Assembly (NCBI GenBank): GCA_034408745.1
Contig: JAWXCM010000450.1
Location: 1 to 45,881 of the forward strand
DNA from: JAWXCM01 sp034408745
GTDB taxonomy: Bacteria; Acidobacteriota; Terriglobia; Bryobacterales; Bryobacteraceae
Direction: 5' to 3'
Length of the DNA: 45,881 bases
Of the stretch, positions 26,869 through 35,502 are shown in pieces. The translations under genes were made by a program, and so were the position numbers. Every line of letters starts with the position of its first letter. Position 1 is the first letter of the stretch. Below the pieces are notes generated by a model that saw only the letters and a list, made by a program, of their open reading frames with translations, did no database searches and had not been told where the DNA came from.

Positions 26869-28146
26869 TCAGTTGCGGGAGAAGAAGGACAGTTTGTCCA
26901 TGTTCGGCTCCACCGCCACGTCGAAGAATCCGATCATCATTTCCTGCCAGCTTTGCTCGCCCCAGGTGACCTCCGCATTCGGGTCGGGATTCTTCGGATT
27001 ATTCTTTGAATTATCGAAATATCCCGTCCATTTCAGGACAGTTCCTTTGGGCAGAAGCTTTGGCGTGGCCAGCGTGTAGGTGAACTGCCAGAAGAAATCG
27101 TACGGCCTGACGCGAAGCAACAGATCGGCCGCACCTTTCCCCGACGCGGGAAAAGCCTCGAAATCGAACGCCGAGCCGCGAAGGTGCATGTGCGGCGTGA
27201 GGTTGATCAGCATGGCATCGCGCGGCAGGACGCCTGAAACCGACGCCTGGTAGTCGGCCGTATTCGCAGGAATGCGCAAGTCATCGCGACCCATCTGCAG
27301 GGTAAGGATGCGCTTTTTCGGCGGGTCGGCAGCCAGCATCAGACCCACCGCCGTCTGGTCCGACGCAGGCGTCTTCTTGCTGGTGTAGTGGACCTGCAGC
27401 ACCAGGTCAGACCCGGCGGGGACCTTCTTCGCCATGCCGTCGGGGAAGCGGACGCCTCGGGTGCCCGGCGTGTAGACGGCGAGGATGTCCTCAAGGGTAG
27501 AACGCGTTTCGGCGACCGCACCTGCATCGTTGGCGGCAGGCGCCCACGGGCGGCCATCGGCAGGAGCGCCGCGGAGCCACTTGGAACTCGGCGGACGAAC
27601 GTACAGGACGGCGTGATGGACCACGGAACGGTCCGTCGGCCTGACCTCCACGCCCGTGACCCAGCGGTCGTACGTGAAGGGCAGGCGCAGAACGAAGTAC
27701 TGATATTCGATGGTCGCGTTGGCCGGGACGGGGAATGGAGCGGGGATGCCAAGTGTCAGGTCTGAGGAGAACGAGTCCGCCTGGGCGACGGGGCGGGGCA
27801 GCGACCTCGGTCGCTTGCCCTCCAGCGCTCCACCGGCGACCCATGCGTCGAGGATCGCCACCTCGGCTTCAGGCAGGCGCGGGTCGTTCGAGAATTTGGA
27901 CGTGGAAGCCGCGTCGGCGAACCATGGCGGCATCTTCTTCAGCTTCACCGCTTCCCGGATGGCCGTGGCCCATGGCCGCACTTCGGCGTATGTGCCGAAC
28001 GCCATGGGAGCCGTCTCACCTGCTCGATGGCAGGATTGACAGCGGCGTTGCAGCACGGGCAGCACGTCGCGGTAGAACTCCGGGTCGGCCGCCACTGCCT
28101 CGCCACCCAGAAGAGCAAGGATCAGAAGGAACGCCGCGGTTCGCAT
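26869..28146 (-). CDS. Cytochrome c / type II copper monooxygenase-like secreted protein
   Basis: 425 residues with a signal peptide (1-20). The N-terminal cytochrome c-like domain has one heme motif CQSCH (36-40), followed by APMAFGTYAEVRPWATAIREAV and KMPPWFAD, typical of this planctomycete/acidobacterial domain. The C-terminal part resembles the copper type II ascorbate-dependent monooxygenase fold (PHM/DBH): candidate copper ligands are His177-His178 in SVVHHAVLYV, His253 in LQVHYT, and His319-Met320-His321 in PHMHLRG. Such ligand sets fit the two mononuclear copper sites of PHM. An on-board heme could feed electrons to copper. The substrate is unknown. It starts 10 bp after the SBBP gene on the same strand. 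Confidence 0.85.
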   Translation of the reverse strand: MRTAAFLLILALLGGEAVAADPEFYRDVLPVLQRRCQSCHRAGETAPMAFGTYAEVRPWATAIREAVKLKKMPPWFADAASTSKFSNDPRLPEAEVAILDAWVAGGALEGKRPRSLPRPVAQADSFSSDLTLGIPAPFPVPANATIEYQYFVLRLPFTYDRWVTGVEVRPTDRSVVHHAVLYVRPPSSKWLRGAPADGRPWAPAANDAGAVAETRSTLEDILAVYTPGTRGVRFPDGMAKKVPAGSDLVLQVHYTSKKTPASDQTAVGLMLAADPPKKRILTLQMGRDDLRIPANTADYQASVSGVLPRDAMLINLTPHMHLRGSAFDFEAFPASGKGAADLLLRVRPYDFFWQFTYTLATPKLLPKGTVLKWTGYFDNSKNNPKNPDPNAEVTWGEQSWQEMMIGFFDVAVEPNMDKLSFFSRN

Positions 28147-28155
28147 AGGTCCAGT

Positions 28156-30204
28156 CTAAGGAGTTACGACGACCAGGAAGCCATCGCCGATGCCCGGAAT
28201 GTTCGGGCTGGAGACGGTGTTGTTCGACGGCAGCTGCGCGCTGCCGGTGGACCCGGTGACCAGGTAGCGATTCCCCAGGAAGACCAGGGCGTCGGTAGCG
28301 ACGTCGGTGCCCAGGCCGCCGAGGAAGCTGGAGTAGACCAGCGCGCTGGTGCCCTGTTCGGCCGGGTTAATTCGCAGAACGAAGCCATCTGTGGATCCGC
28401 CGCCAAAGGTGGGCTGGATGGCGCCGCCCGCGGTGGGGAAATCGAGCGAGTTGGTGTAGCCGGAGAGGATGAACTGGCCCTGTCCGTCGGAGGCGATGCT
28501 GTAGGGGACCTCGGTGTCACTGCCACCGATCAGCGTGGAGTAGATCTTCTGGCTGGCCGCGGGCAGGCTGAGGTCGAAGCCGGTCACGAAAATCTCGCTG
28601 GCACCGCGGCGCGTGGATATCGGAGCTCCGATGGTCGGGTAATTGTTGGACAGAGTGTAGCCTGTGACCCAGACTCGGTTGCCCGTGCCGGCCACCACCG
28701 CGGTCCCTTCTTCGAGGCCGCCGTCGCCGAGGTGGGTGGTGTAGATGAGCGCGCCTTCCGGGGTGAATTTCGCGAGGAACGCGTCGCCGCCTCCATTGGC
28801 TTCGGCCTGCTGGGAATTGCCGATCTGCGGGAAGTCGCCGGACAGCGTGGTGCCCACCACCAGCATGGATCCGTCAGCCGCGAGGGCGATGCCGCGGGCA
28901 TAGTCGGTGCGGGCGCCGCCCAGATACGTGGAGTAGATGAAAGTCTGGAACACGTCGTAAACCGCGACAAACGCGTCGCGGGCGCCCGTGTTCTGCGTGT
29001 TGAAGGAGCTGCCCTTCATCGGGAAGTCAGTGGAATTGGTGAAGCCGGCGATCACCGCCTGGCCATCGGGCCGGACTGCGATGCTGGTGGCTTCGTCTGT
29101 GCTGGCTCCGCCCATATAGGTGGAATAGATCAGCGAATCGATGCCCCCCACGTTGGGATTGAGGACGGTGAAGAACGCGTCACTCGCGCCGGACAGAGTG
29201 CCCTGCGCCGGGAACTGCGAACGGGGGAAGTCGCCCGACCGGGTTACGCCGGTGATGTAGGCTCGGCCTGCGGCGTCGATGGCGAGGCCGGTAACGCGCT
29301 CCAGATCGGCGCCACCGAAGAAGCTGGAATATACCGGGAAGCTTCCGCGAGCCGGGTCGATGACCACAAGGAACGCGTCGGAGGAGCCGGCGGGAGTCGG
29401 CTGATAACTTCCGTCGGTGGTGATGAAGTCGCTCGACGCCGTGGTGCCGGCGATGTAGTAGCGTCCGCGCGAATCCCGGGCCACGTGGGCGCCCGCATCG
29501 GTGGAACTGCCGCCGAGGTAGCTGGAAAACAGGATCGGGTCGATGATCAGGGGCAGATCGTGGTCGTAAGCTCCCACCCGGTAACCCACCACGCCGTTGC
29601 CGCGAAGCTCATAACCGGCGGCCACCAGGCGGAGCGACTGATCGCCACGGCGCTGGTAGACAGCGGGAGCCTTCTGGGTAATTTGCGCGGCCCCGGTGTC
29701 GATCAGCAGGTTGCCGTCAGGGTCGAGCCGGAGGTTCTTCTGCCCGTTGTAATGGACCGCGATCATGGACGGGTCGGCGCCAGGGCGCACGATGAAATCG
29801 AACTCCACCTGCCCGTTCGCTCCGTAATACGCTACGTCGATTCCGGGGAGCACTTCCTGCCAGGTGATGCGGCCGTAGGCCGGGACCTCGGTGCGGCGGT
29901 CGGAAGAAAGGAAATAGTTGGTGCTGCCAGTCTCTTGTGTGGAGGTGAGCGCCGGGGCGGCAGAGTTGGCGCCCTCAATCTGGAATCGAACCGAGCCTTT
30001 GGCTGCGAGGTCGATGAGCGCGCCTTCGGCCGTGATGGCCATTCTGTAGCTGAGACCACGCGCTTCAAAGATGCCCGGAGCACGAGATGGTTCAAAGCGG
30101 ACCGGGATCGCGCTGAGCGGATTGAGGCCACGAGTCAAGGCCGGCGTCGAGGCCGGAAGCAGGCAGGCCGATGCCAGCAGAGAAATAACGAGAGTTCGCC
30201 TCAT
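28156..30204 (-). CDS. SBBP-repeat secreted beta-propeller protein
   Basis: 682 residues. A signal peptide (about 1-22) and an N-terminal beta-domain of about 190 residues (GLSYRMAITAEGALIDL, VLPGIDVAYYGANGQVEFDFIVRPGADPS, LIIDPILFSSYLGGSS) are followed by SBBP repeats. Each repeat of roughly 55-60 residues has the form YSTYLGGxxxD-GIALAADGSMLVVGTTLSGDFP, about eight in all. They probably form a propeller on the cell surface or secreted. No sorting tail is visible. The function is unknown and the family is expanded in Acidobacteria. It lies directly upstream of the copper-monooxygenase gene on the same strand, so the two may be cotranscribed. A homologue of the same design starts at 44368. 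Confidence 0.88.
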   Translation of the reverse strand: MRRTLVISLLASACLLPASTPALTRGLNPLSAIPVRFEPSRAPGIFEARGLSYRMAITAEGALIDLAAKGSVRFQIEGANSAAPALTSTQETGSTNYFLSSDRRTEVPAYGRITWQEVLPGIDVAYYGANGQVEFDFIVRPGADPSMIAVHYNGQKNLRLDPDGNLLIDTGAAQITQKAPAVYQRRGDQSLRLVAAGYELRGNGVVGYRVGAYDHDLPLIIDPILFSSYLGGSSTDAGAHVARDSRGRYYIAGTTASSDFITTDGSYQPTPAGSSDAFLVVIDPARGSFPVYSSFFGGADLERVTGLAIDAAGRAYITGVTRSGDFPRSQFPAQGTLSGASDAFFTVLNPNVGGIDSLIYSTYMGGASTDEATSIAVRPDGQAVIAGFTNSTDFPMKGSSFNTQNTGARDAFVAVYDVFQTFIYSTYLGGARTDYARGIALAADGSMLVVGTTLSGDFPQIGNSQQAEANGGGDAFLAKFTPEGALIYTTHLGDGGLEEGTAVVAGTGNRVWVTGYTLSNNYPTIGAPISTRRGASEIFVTGFDLSLPAASQKIYSTLIGGSDTEVPYSIASDGQGQFILSGYTNSLDFPTAGGAIQPTFGGGSTDGFVLRINPAEQGTSALVYSSFLGGLGTDVATDALVFLGNRYLVTGSTGSAQLPSNNTVSSPNIPGIGDGFLVVVTP

Positions 30205-30323
30205 GTTTATCAGGTTGCTACCAATTTTACCGGACGTGGCCCGCGAGCGCTCGGTTGTTAAGATTTATTAAGAAACTGAACCAGGCAAAGGGGTGAGCCG
30301 AGGGCTCTGCCTCAAAGTCGTCC

Positions 30324-31109
30324 TTAACGCGGGAGACCGAGCAGATAAGAAGTGCTGAAGGGCACTCCCGAACCCTTTATCAAATCGCACTTCCAGACGT
30401 AGTCAGGCGCGTTGTAGTCTCGTGTCAGCGCCTGGAGTTCAGCGATTGAATAGGTGCGCAGCTGAGACACAAACCCATCCCACAGCGCAAGCAGCGGCAT
30501 GATCGGTATCAGATAAGTAAGCGCGATCTGAGACGCGGACAACGGTCGAACCCTCGGCGTTAGAAATAGCACCAGAAAAGGAATCGCAAACGATGCGGCG
30601 ATGGCGAGCGTTGTTCGCGACGTCGCTTCGAAGATGCAGATCGGCTGACGCTGAGCGAACGCATTACCGAGAACAGCCCGCGCCACTGGAGGGTTGAAGT
30701 GATGAAAACACGTGAAAAGAGTCCGCACTCCTCGAAGCTCGGGAGGCACGTTGGAGGCGCACACCGGTTCCGGCCAATAGTCAAGAGATGAGCCCGCCGG
30801 CGCCGGGTAGAGATCCGTCAGTGTCACATGCGGAAGGGGCCCCAGCTTAGCCATTTCTTTCAATACCAGCTGCATCGGCCCACCGGAGCCAGAACCGATG
30901 TCGACTATCCGGTCAACCCCGCACTCGTCCAGCACTTGCGTCAACACCCCGGCCAGAGAGCCGGGAATGGAGTGGTTGAATAGGCAGCATTCAAGTATCG
31001 TGTGGCGGCCAGGCGCAATGGATCCGGCAGCCAGGATTGATCCAAAAACTCGAACAGATGATACCTGCGCATTTGTAGGAACTCGCTTAAAGACAGCGCT
31101 CCAGTACAT
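30324..31109 (-). CDS. Class I SAM-dependent methyltransferase-like protein with hydrophobic segments
   Basis: 261 residues. The SAM-binding motif I is clear (DRIVDIGSGSGGP at about 65-77), followed by HVTLTDLYPAP (acidic loop) and VRTLFTCFHHFNPPVARAVLGNAF (motif IV/V region). The second half has two strongly hydrophobic stretches (TLAIAASFAIPFLVLFL and IALTYLIPIMPLLALW), unusual for this family and suggesting membrane attachment near a lipid substrate. The end returns to a methyltransferase-like strand. Its first 23 bases overlap the end of the glycosyltransferase gene, so the two are coupled and could act on the same lipid or natural product. Confidence 0.8.
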   Translation of the reverse strand: MYWSAVFKRVPTNAQVSSVRVFGSILAAGSIAPGRHTILECCLFNHSIPGSLAGVLTQVLDECGVDRIVDIGSGSGGPMQLVLKEMAKLGPLPHVTLTDLYPAPAGSSLDYWPEPVCASNVPPELRGVRTLFTCFHHFNPPVARAVLGNAFAQRQPICIFEATSRTTLAIAASFAIPFLVLFLTPRVRPLSASQIALTYLIPIMPLLALWDGFVSQLRTYSIAELQALTRDYNAPDYVWKCDLIKGSGVPFSTSYLLGLPR

Positions 31110-32337
31110 CGCAAGCCACGGCCACGCCGTTTTCGGCTTCCACGATTCGGGCGATACGTTCCGCGTTCGTTCGATACCGTTGATCGTTCAACAGGGTCTC
31201 GATCTCGCTTGCGGCTCGCCGCGCCGTATAACGGTCTCTTCGTATCGTTCGGGCTATTGTCAATCGAACAAGCCTCAAAGCGTTGTCGGGTTGATCATAG
31301 GCAAAGGGCGTCACCAGCGAAGGACGCCCGGAGCGCATCGCCTGGGCACACGTTCCGGCGCCACCCGAATGCACGATTACGCTGGCTTTCGGGAACAGGT
31401 ACGAGTGCGAGGCGTACGCGAGCCGCAGAATATCTCGCCCGGCTTGTCGGCCGGAAGCTTTCTCGCCATCAAGAAGGACCGCGCGAACGCCCAGTTGCCG
31501 TGCCGCCTTCACACTCTCTTCGTAGAACTGGCCCGGGTTCAGGACGGCGGAAGATCCAGGAGTGAAGACGACAGGTGGCGGTCCGTCTGCCAGAAACCGA
31601 TCCAGTTCATCAGGCATTTCCGTTCCAGTCCGCGGTTCTTCCCAGAATGGAAAGCCGGTGATCAGCGCCCCAGGTGGCCAGTCGGCCTGCGGCTGAGCCA
31701 GCAAGGGAGAGAACATGGCCAGTGCTTTCAAAGGGGAATGCTGTCCCTCGTAGATCGGCTCAAGACCCTGGCCGAGCCCAAGTTCTCGCCGGAGCTGATA
31801 GACCGGGCTGTTCCACGATTGCGTGGTTGACCGCGCGACTCTGTTGATGAATGCATTCAACCGCGGCGCGGCCTCTCGCAGCCCATTCAGACGGGAAGAC
31901 AAAACGGGAGAGTCCTGGTAGGAAAAGTACGAAAGAGGCGCCAGTACGGTTGAGACCCAGGGAATGCCGGTCTTTTCCGCCACAATCGGACCTGCAAAGG
32001 TCAACATTTGCGTCACAAGGAGGTCGGCGCCAGCGCTGGCCTCCAGCATGTTTTCGTAGCTCACACGAATTTGCGGAAGCATTACGTCTCGAAGCATGTA
32101 GCGGCTGCCATTTGTCTCATGCATCGCCCGCAGTTGAAACGTCTTGTCGGCGAAATTTAGATTGGGAGCCGCCTCCCGAAATGGAACTCCGCTCCGCTCG
32201 ACCCGCGACCGATGCTGCGCCGTCGTGAGGATGGTCGCAAGATGACCTCTGCTTTGCATCTCCGACGCTACGGCCAGGTAAGGGAAAAGATCCCCCAGAG
32301 AACCGAGCGTAGTGAACAAAATCCTTTTGGGCTGCAT
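31087..32337 (-). CDS. UGT/GtfA-type glycosyltransferase (GT1-like)
   Basis: 416 residues with two Rossmann halves (GT-B). N-terminus KRILFTTLGSLGDLFPYLAVASEMQSRGH is the acceptor-side signature of the GT1/GT28 group. The C-terminal donor site includes PVVFTPGSSAVLNPGQFYEESV and the diagnostic VIVHSGGAGTCAQAMRSGRPSLVTPFAYDQPDNALR (His-Ser-Gly-Gly near 325, DQPDNA near 350). This is the enzyme type that glycosylates lipids, sterols, flavonoids or macrolides. Being coupled to a hydrophobic methyltransferase favours a lipid acceptor, but this is inference. The 259-bp gap upstream is divergent with a membrane-protein gene. Confidence 0.9.
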   Translation of the reverse strand: MQPKRILFTTLGSLGDLFPYLAVASEMQSRGHLATILTTAQHRSRVERSGVPFREAAPNLNFADKTFQLRAMHETNGSRYMLRDVMLPQIRVSYENMLEASAGADLLVTQMLTFAGPIVAEKTGIPWVSTVLAPLSYFSYQDSPVLSSRLNGLREAAPRLNAFINRVARSTTQSWNSPVYQLRRELGLGQGLEPIYEGQHSPLKALAMFSPLLAQPQADWPPGALITGFPFWEEPRTGTEMPDELDRFLADGPPPVVFTPGSSAVLNPGQFYEESVKAARQLGVRAVLLDGEKASGRQAGRDILRLAYASHSYLFPKASVIVHSGGAGTCAQAMRSGRPSLVTPFAYDQPDNALRLVRLTIARTIRRDRYTARRAASEIETLLNDQRYRTNAERIARIVEAENGVAVACDVLERCL

Positions 32338-32596
32338 GAGTGTTTGTTGTCCATTCCTTTTGTGGCTGCCTCAGAACCGATCCGCAGACCTCCCGAGCCG
32401 AACAACTCCCTTACAAAAGACGTGCGATTCCGGTCCCGTTGTTCTGCCAGAGATATTGCTTCACCCCCTTAATCCGCTCCCGAAATTTATTGATAAAATC
32501 TTGCCTGGCGTTCTCCTTGTGCATGCAACTGCTGTCAACAAACCAATTCACCTGCATCAGGTGGCCAACCAATAAAGAAGGAAAGGAAGCTACTCT

Positions 32597-33217
32597 ATGA
32601 GGTTCGCGTTCTGGCGTTTGTGTTTTATTCTGGCCGGTGTTTTCATTTGCATCGGAGGGCCACAGCACCCGCGGGGAACCATGGCGGATATGTTGGCGGA
32701 TCCGAAGTGGATCCCCGCCCATACTCTCATGCTCGCTGGTTTCCTTTCGATGTTGGTCGGTCTTATCCTTTTTGGGCGAGCCACCGGGTTACCCCCACAA
32801 ACCCGCCGTTGGGTCCGACTAGCCATAATCGGCTCCGCTCTTCAGGCGGTGGAAATGGTTTTGCATACTGCGTCCGCGGTCGATCACGCAAACCTCGTCG
32901 CAGGACATCACACCCCCGTCCTCACTACTCACCTTTGGCTTGCAGTGGGCGTTTATCCTTTCTTCGCATTGACCACTATTGGATTCATCATCGCCACCGC
33001 TCGCGAACACAGCCTGGGTTCCCACTGGATCGGCTGGCTGGGAATCGCAGGAGCTTTGGGGCACGGCGCCGCAGCACCCCTCGCTATTGCACTTCAGATC
33101 CCCTGGGCTCGTGCACTGTTTCCGGTCATTGTGATCCTCGCACTGTGGATGATCCTTGCTGGCGTCTGGCCGTCGCGACCCAGGGTTCATCATAGGCAGG
33201 CGATTATGGAGCTGTGA
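32597..33217 (+). CDS. Multi-pass membrane protein of unknown function
   Basis: 206 residues, about six transmembrane helices: FAFWRLCFILAGVFICIG, LMLAGFLSMLVGLILFG, LAIIGSALQAVEMVLH, LTTHLWLAVGVYPFFALTTIGFIIA, WLGIAGALGHGAAAPLAIAL and FPVIVILALWMILAG. AAGGAAG lies about nine bases upstream of the ATG. I recognise no family. A few conserved-looking His residues sit between helices (HTASAVDHANLVAGHH), which could bind heme or a metal. The stop overlaps the HAD gene start by four bases (GTGA). Upstream, 32338-32596 is AT-richer and holds a promoter-like TTGATA/TAAAAT region, but I cannot place boxes firmly. Confidence 0.7.
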   Translation: MRFAFWRLCFILAGVFICIGGPQHPRGTMADMLADPKWIPAHTLMLAGFLSMLVGLILFGRATGLPPQTRRWVRLAIIGSALQAVEMVLHTASAVDHANLVAGHHTPVLTTHLWLAVGVYPFFALTTIGFIIATAREHSLGSHWIGWLGIAGALGHGAAAPLAIALQIPWARALFPVIVILALWMILAGVWPSRPRVHHRQAIMEL

Positions 33218-33752
33218 CTGTGATTCGCGTTGCGGCGGTTTTGTTCGACCTCGATGGCACGCTGGTCGATTCGACGGCGGTTGTCGAGCGGATGTGGCGG
33301 GAGTGGGCGGCTGCGTACGGAGTCAACGCGGAGCTGCTCCTGGGGGTGTCGCACGGGCGCCCCGCCATTGACACCATGCGGCAGTTTCGGCCGGAATTGC
33401 CGAACCTGGCGGAACTGGCAGAGGCGCACCTGCGCGCCGAGGAAGAAGACACATCGCCGGTTCCCGCGATTGGCCTCGCGTCCTGGTGACGGGAACCGAT
33501 ATTGTCCACGGCAAGCCGGCGCCGGATTGTTTTCTGCTGGCGGCTCGGCAACTGGGCGTCGCGCCGGAGGATTGTCTGGTGGTGGAGGATTCTCCCGCCG
33601 GCGCGAGGGCAGGGAAGTCGGCCGGAATGCGCGTGCTGGCCCTGACCACGACCCACCGGGCCGAAGACGTTCCGACCGACTGGCACCTTCCCGATCTGCT
33701 GGGCGTACGGGCGCGGGTTGTTGCGGGCGACCTCGAGCTCGAACTGGCTTAG
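33214..33752 (+). pseudogene. HAD-superfamily sugar phosphatase with internal deletion and frameshift
   Basis: Motif I is intact (AAVLFDLDGTLVDST, residues 7-21) with the cap region after it (WREWAAAYGVNAELLLGVSHGRPAIDTM, then LAEAHLRAEEEDTSPVPAIG). At about 33470 the frame changes. The continuation, in the +2 frame, is LPRVLVTGTDIVHGKPAPDCFLLAARQLGVAPEDCLVVEDSPAGARAGKSAGM, i.e. motifs III (Lys in GKPAPD) and IV (VVEDSPAG). The segment that normally sits between, about 35-40 codons holding motif II (VTSG), is missing. The deletion length is not a multiple of three, so a stop (TGA at 33487-33489) follows. A GTG at 33486 could start the second half, but that would lack the active-site Asp. I treat it as one broken gene. 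Confidence 0.75.
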
Positions 33753-34016
33753 TTAGATCTTGCTGAGGGTGGCGATGCGCTCGTCGAGCGTGCGCAGCGC
33801 GTCTTCGAGCATCGCCTTATGGCGCGCGTGGCTGGCGGTTTCCATGTCCCGAACAACGCGCAGGCGGGCCATTCCCAAACTGTCGATTTCGCGGTCGGCG
33901 GCGAGTTGCTCCGGCGTTTTCGCAGGCGGTTCCGGCTCGGCGTTTCGGCGCCGCGGCCGGGTGGCCGCGCTTTCGATTTGTGACTCTACTTCTTTACTTT
34001 CCCAGCCTCGTGCCAT
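33753..34016 (-). CDS. Small conserved-looking helical protein
   Basis: 87 residues, predicted mostly helical: a disordered N-terminus (RGWESKEVESQIESAATRPRRRNAEPEPPAKTPEQLAADREIDSL) followed by two helices (GMARLRVVRDMETASHARHKAMLEDALRTLDERIATL). No membrane segment or known family. It lies 10 bp after lnt on the same strand, so it is probably the last gene of that operon. It is not required for the Lnt reaction as far as I know. Confidence 0.6.
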   Translation of the reverse strand: MARGWESKEVESQIESAATRPRRRNAEPEPPAKTPEQLAADREIDSLGMARLRVVRDMETASHARHKAMLEDALRTLDERIATLSKI

Positions 34017-34026
34017 TACGCTCCCT

Positions 34027-35502
34027 TTACCCTTTGCGGTAGACGGGTACTTGCGTCAGGCCCAACAGGATCAGGGCGAGACCTGTGCAGGTCCAGGCGA
34101 ACCAGTCGCCATATTGAGTATATAACGTTGCGTCCTTATTAAAGCTGAATAAAAGACGTCCGGAAGTTACTTGTTTATCGTTGAGGGTTCGGGCGATGCG
34201 GCCTGCCGGGTCAATCGAGGCGGTGATGCCGTTGTTGGTGGAGCGGAGGATCCAGCGGCGATTTTCGGCGGCCCGCATGCGGACCAGGAACAGGTGCTGC
34301 TCGCGGGCGGCGGAGTCGCCGAAGTATCCGTCGTTCGACAGGTTGGCGAGCACCGTGGCGCCCTGGGCGACGAACTGGCGGACGTGGGACGGGAAAGCCG
34401 ACTCGTAGCAGATGAACGCGCCGACTCGCTGGCCGCCGTCGAGCGGGAAGGTGACGACGCGATCGCCGGGGACGAAATCCCCAATTTCGCTGGAGATCTT
34501 GTCCACAATGCCCTGGAAGGGCCAGGGGATGTACTCGCCGAACGGGACCAGGTGGACCTTGTCGTAATGGTCGAATTTCTGGCCCGACGGCGCGATCAGA
34601 GTAGCCGAGTTCAACGGTTGGCCCTTCGAATTGCGGGCGACGGTACCGATGAGTGCGGGCGCGCCCGCGGTTCGGACCATGGCGTCGACCTGTTCGCGCA
34701 GCCACGCATCCTCGTAGTAATAGATCGGCGCCGGGACCTCGGGCCAAAGCAGCAGGGCGGGTTTGCGTCGCGACTGCAGCACCGGGGTCATGGTCAGCGC
34801 TTCCATCTGCTTGCCGAGGGCTACGGCTTCAGTCGTCGTCCAGTTGTCGCGATCTTCGACCGAGGGCTGGACGGAGACGGCGTCAGCGGTGGGGAGTCCG
34901 GGCGCGGGCAGGTCGGGCAGCACGAGGATCGGGAGAATGATCGCGGCAGGAATCAACCAGGTTCGGGGGCGGCGGAGGGCGACCAGCGCGACGGCGGTTC
35001 CGAGCACCGCGAATACAAACGACAGTCCATAGACACCAGTCAGCGGAGCCAGCCGCATGGGGACCGGCATGTCGATGCCCGCGTTTCCGAGCATCAGCCA
35101 CTTGTAGTCATACAGGTAGGGGATGCGCTCCATGGCGACCCACATGGCGGGCACGGCGATCACGGCTGTCGGATGCTGCACCGCGATTCCGGCACAGACG
35201 GCGAACAGGCCCATCGGGACGGCCCGGAGCAGAACGAACAAAACGAAGCCAACCGTGCCGAGCCCCTGACCGAGACCGCCGTGCACGCTGATGACGAAGT
35301 GAATCCAGTAGTTGCAGAGCGACCAGAAAATGAGTCCGGCGACCCAGCCGAGCAGGAAGCGGTGCTTCGGCGACCACTCGCGGGAAAGCGCGTACACCAG
35401 TGGGGCGATGGCGAAGGGCGCCAGCAGGGTGAAGCCGAATCGAGGGAAAATCCCCACCAGCAGCAGGCCGGTGAGGACGGCGAGGGCGTAGTTCAGGAGC
35501 AC
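34027..35502 (-). CDS. lnt: Apolipoprotein N-acyltransferase
   Basis: Lnt adds the third acyl chain to the N-terminal Cys of bacterial lipoproteins in the inner membrane. 491 residues (GTG start overlapping the lipA stop by ten bases). N-terminal membrane part of about six helices (LLNYALAVLTGLLLVGIF onward). A periplasmic nitrilase-like domain follows with the catalytic triad Glu255 (LLWPEVPAP), Lys315 (HYDKVHLVPFGEYIPWP) and Cys365 (GAFICYESAFP), matching E. coli E267/K335/C387. FCNYWIHF-like near 62 and a last membrane helix near 475 complete the pattern. Located in an operon with lipA. Diderm envelope machinery fits the TonB receptors in the window. Confidence 0.95.
   Translation of the reverse strand: MLLNYALAVLTGLLLVGIFPRFGFTLLAPFAIAPLVYALSREWSPKHRFLLGWVAGLIFWSLCNYWIHFVISVHGGLGQGLGTVGFVLFVLLRAVPMGLFAVCAGIAVQHPTAVIAVPAMWVAMERIPYLYDYKWLMLGNAGIDMPVPMRLAPLTGVYGLSFVFAVLGTAVALVALRRPRTWLIPAAIILPILVLPDLPAPGLPTADAVSVQPSVEDRDNWTTTEAVALGKQMEALTMTPVLQSRRKPALLLWPEVPAPIYYYEDAWLREQVDAMVRTAGAPALIGTVARNSKGQPLNSATLIAPSGQKFDHYDKVHLVPFGEYIPWPFQGIVDKISSEIGDFVPGDRVVTFPLDGGQRVGAFICYESAFPSHVRQFVAQGATVLANLSNDGYFGDSAAREQHLFLVRMRAAENRRWILRSTNNGITASIDPAGRIARTLNDKQVTSGRLLFSFNKDATLYTQYGDWFAWTCTGLALILLGLTQVPVYRKG

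Noticed and set aside
28027..30261. 744-codon plus-strand open frame opposite the SBBP gene
   Set aside because: Shadow of a high-GC coding strand: composition is Gly/Ala/Arg/Val-rich without family motifs, and the minus-strand protein has a signal peptide and clear repeats.
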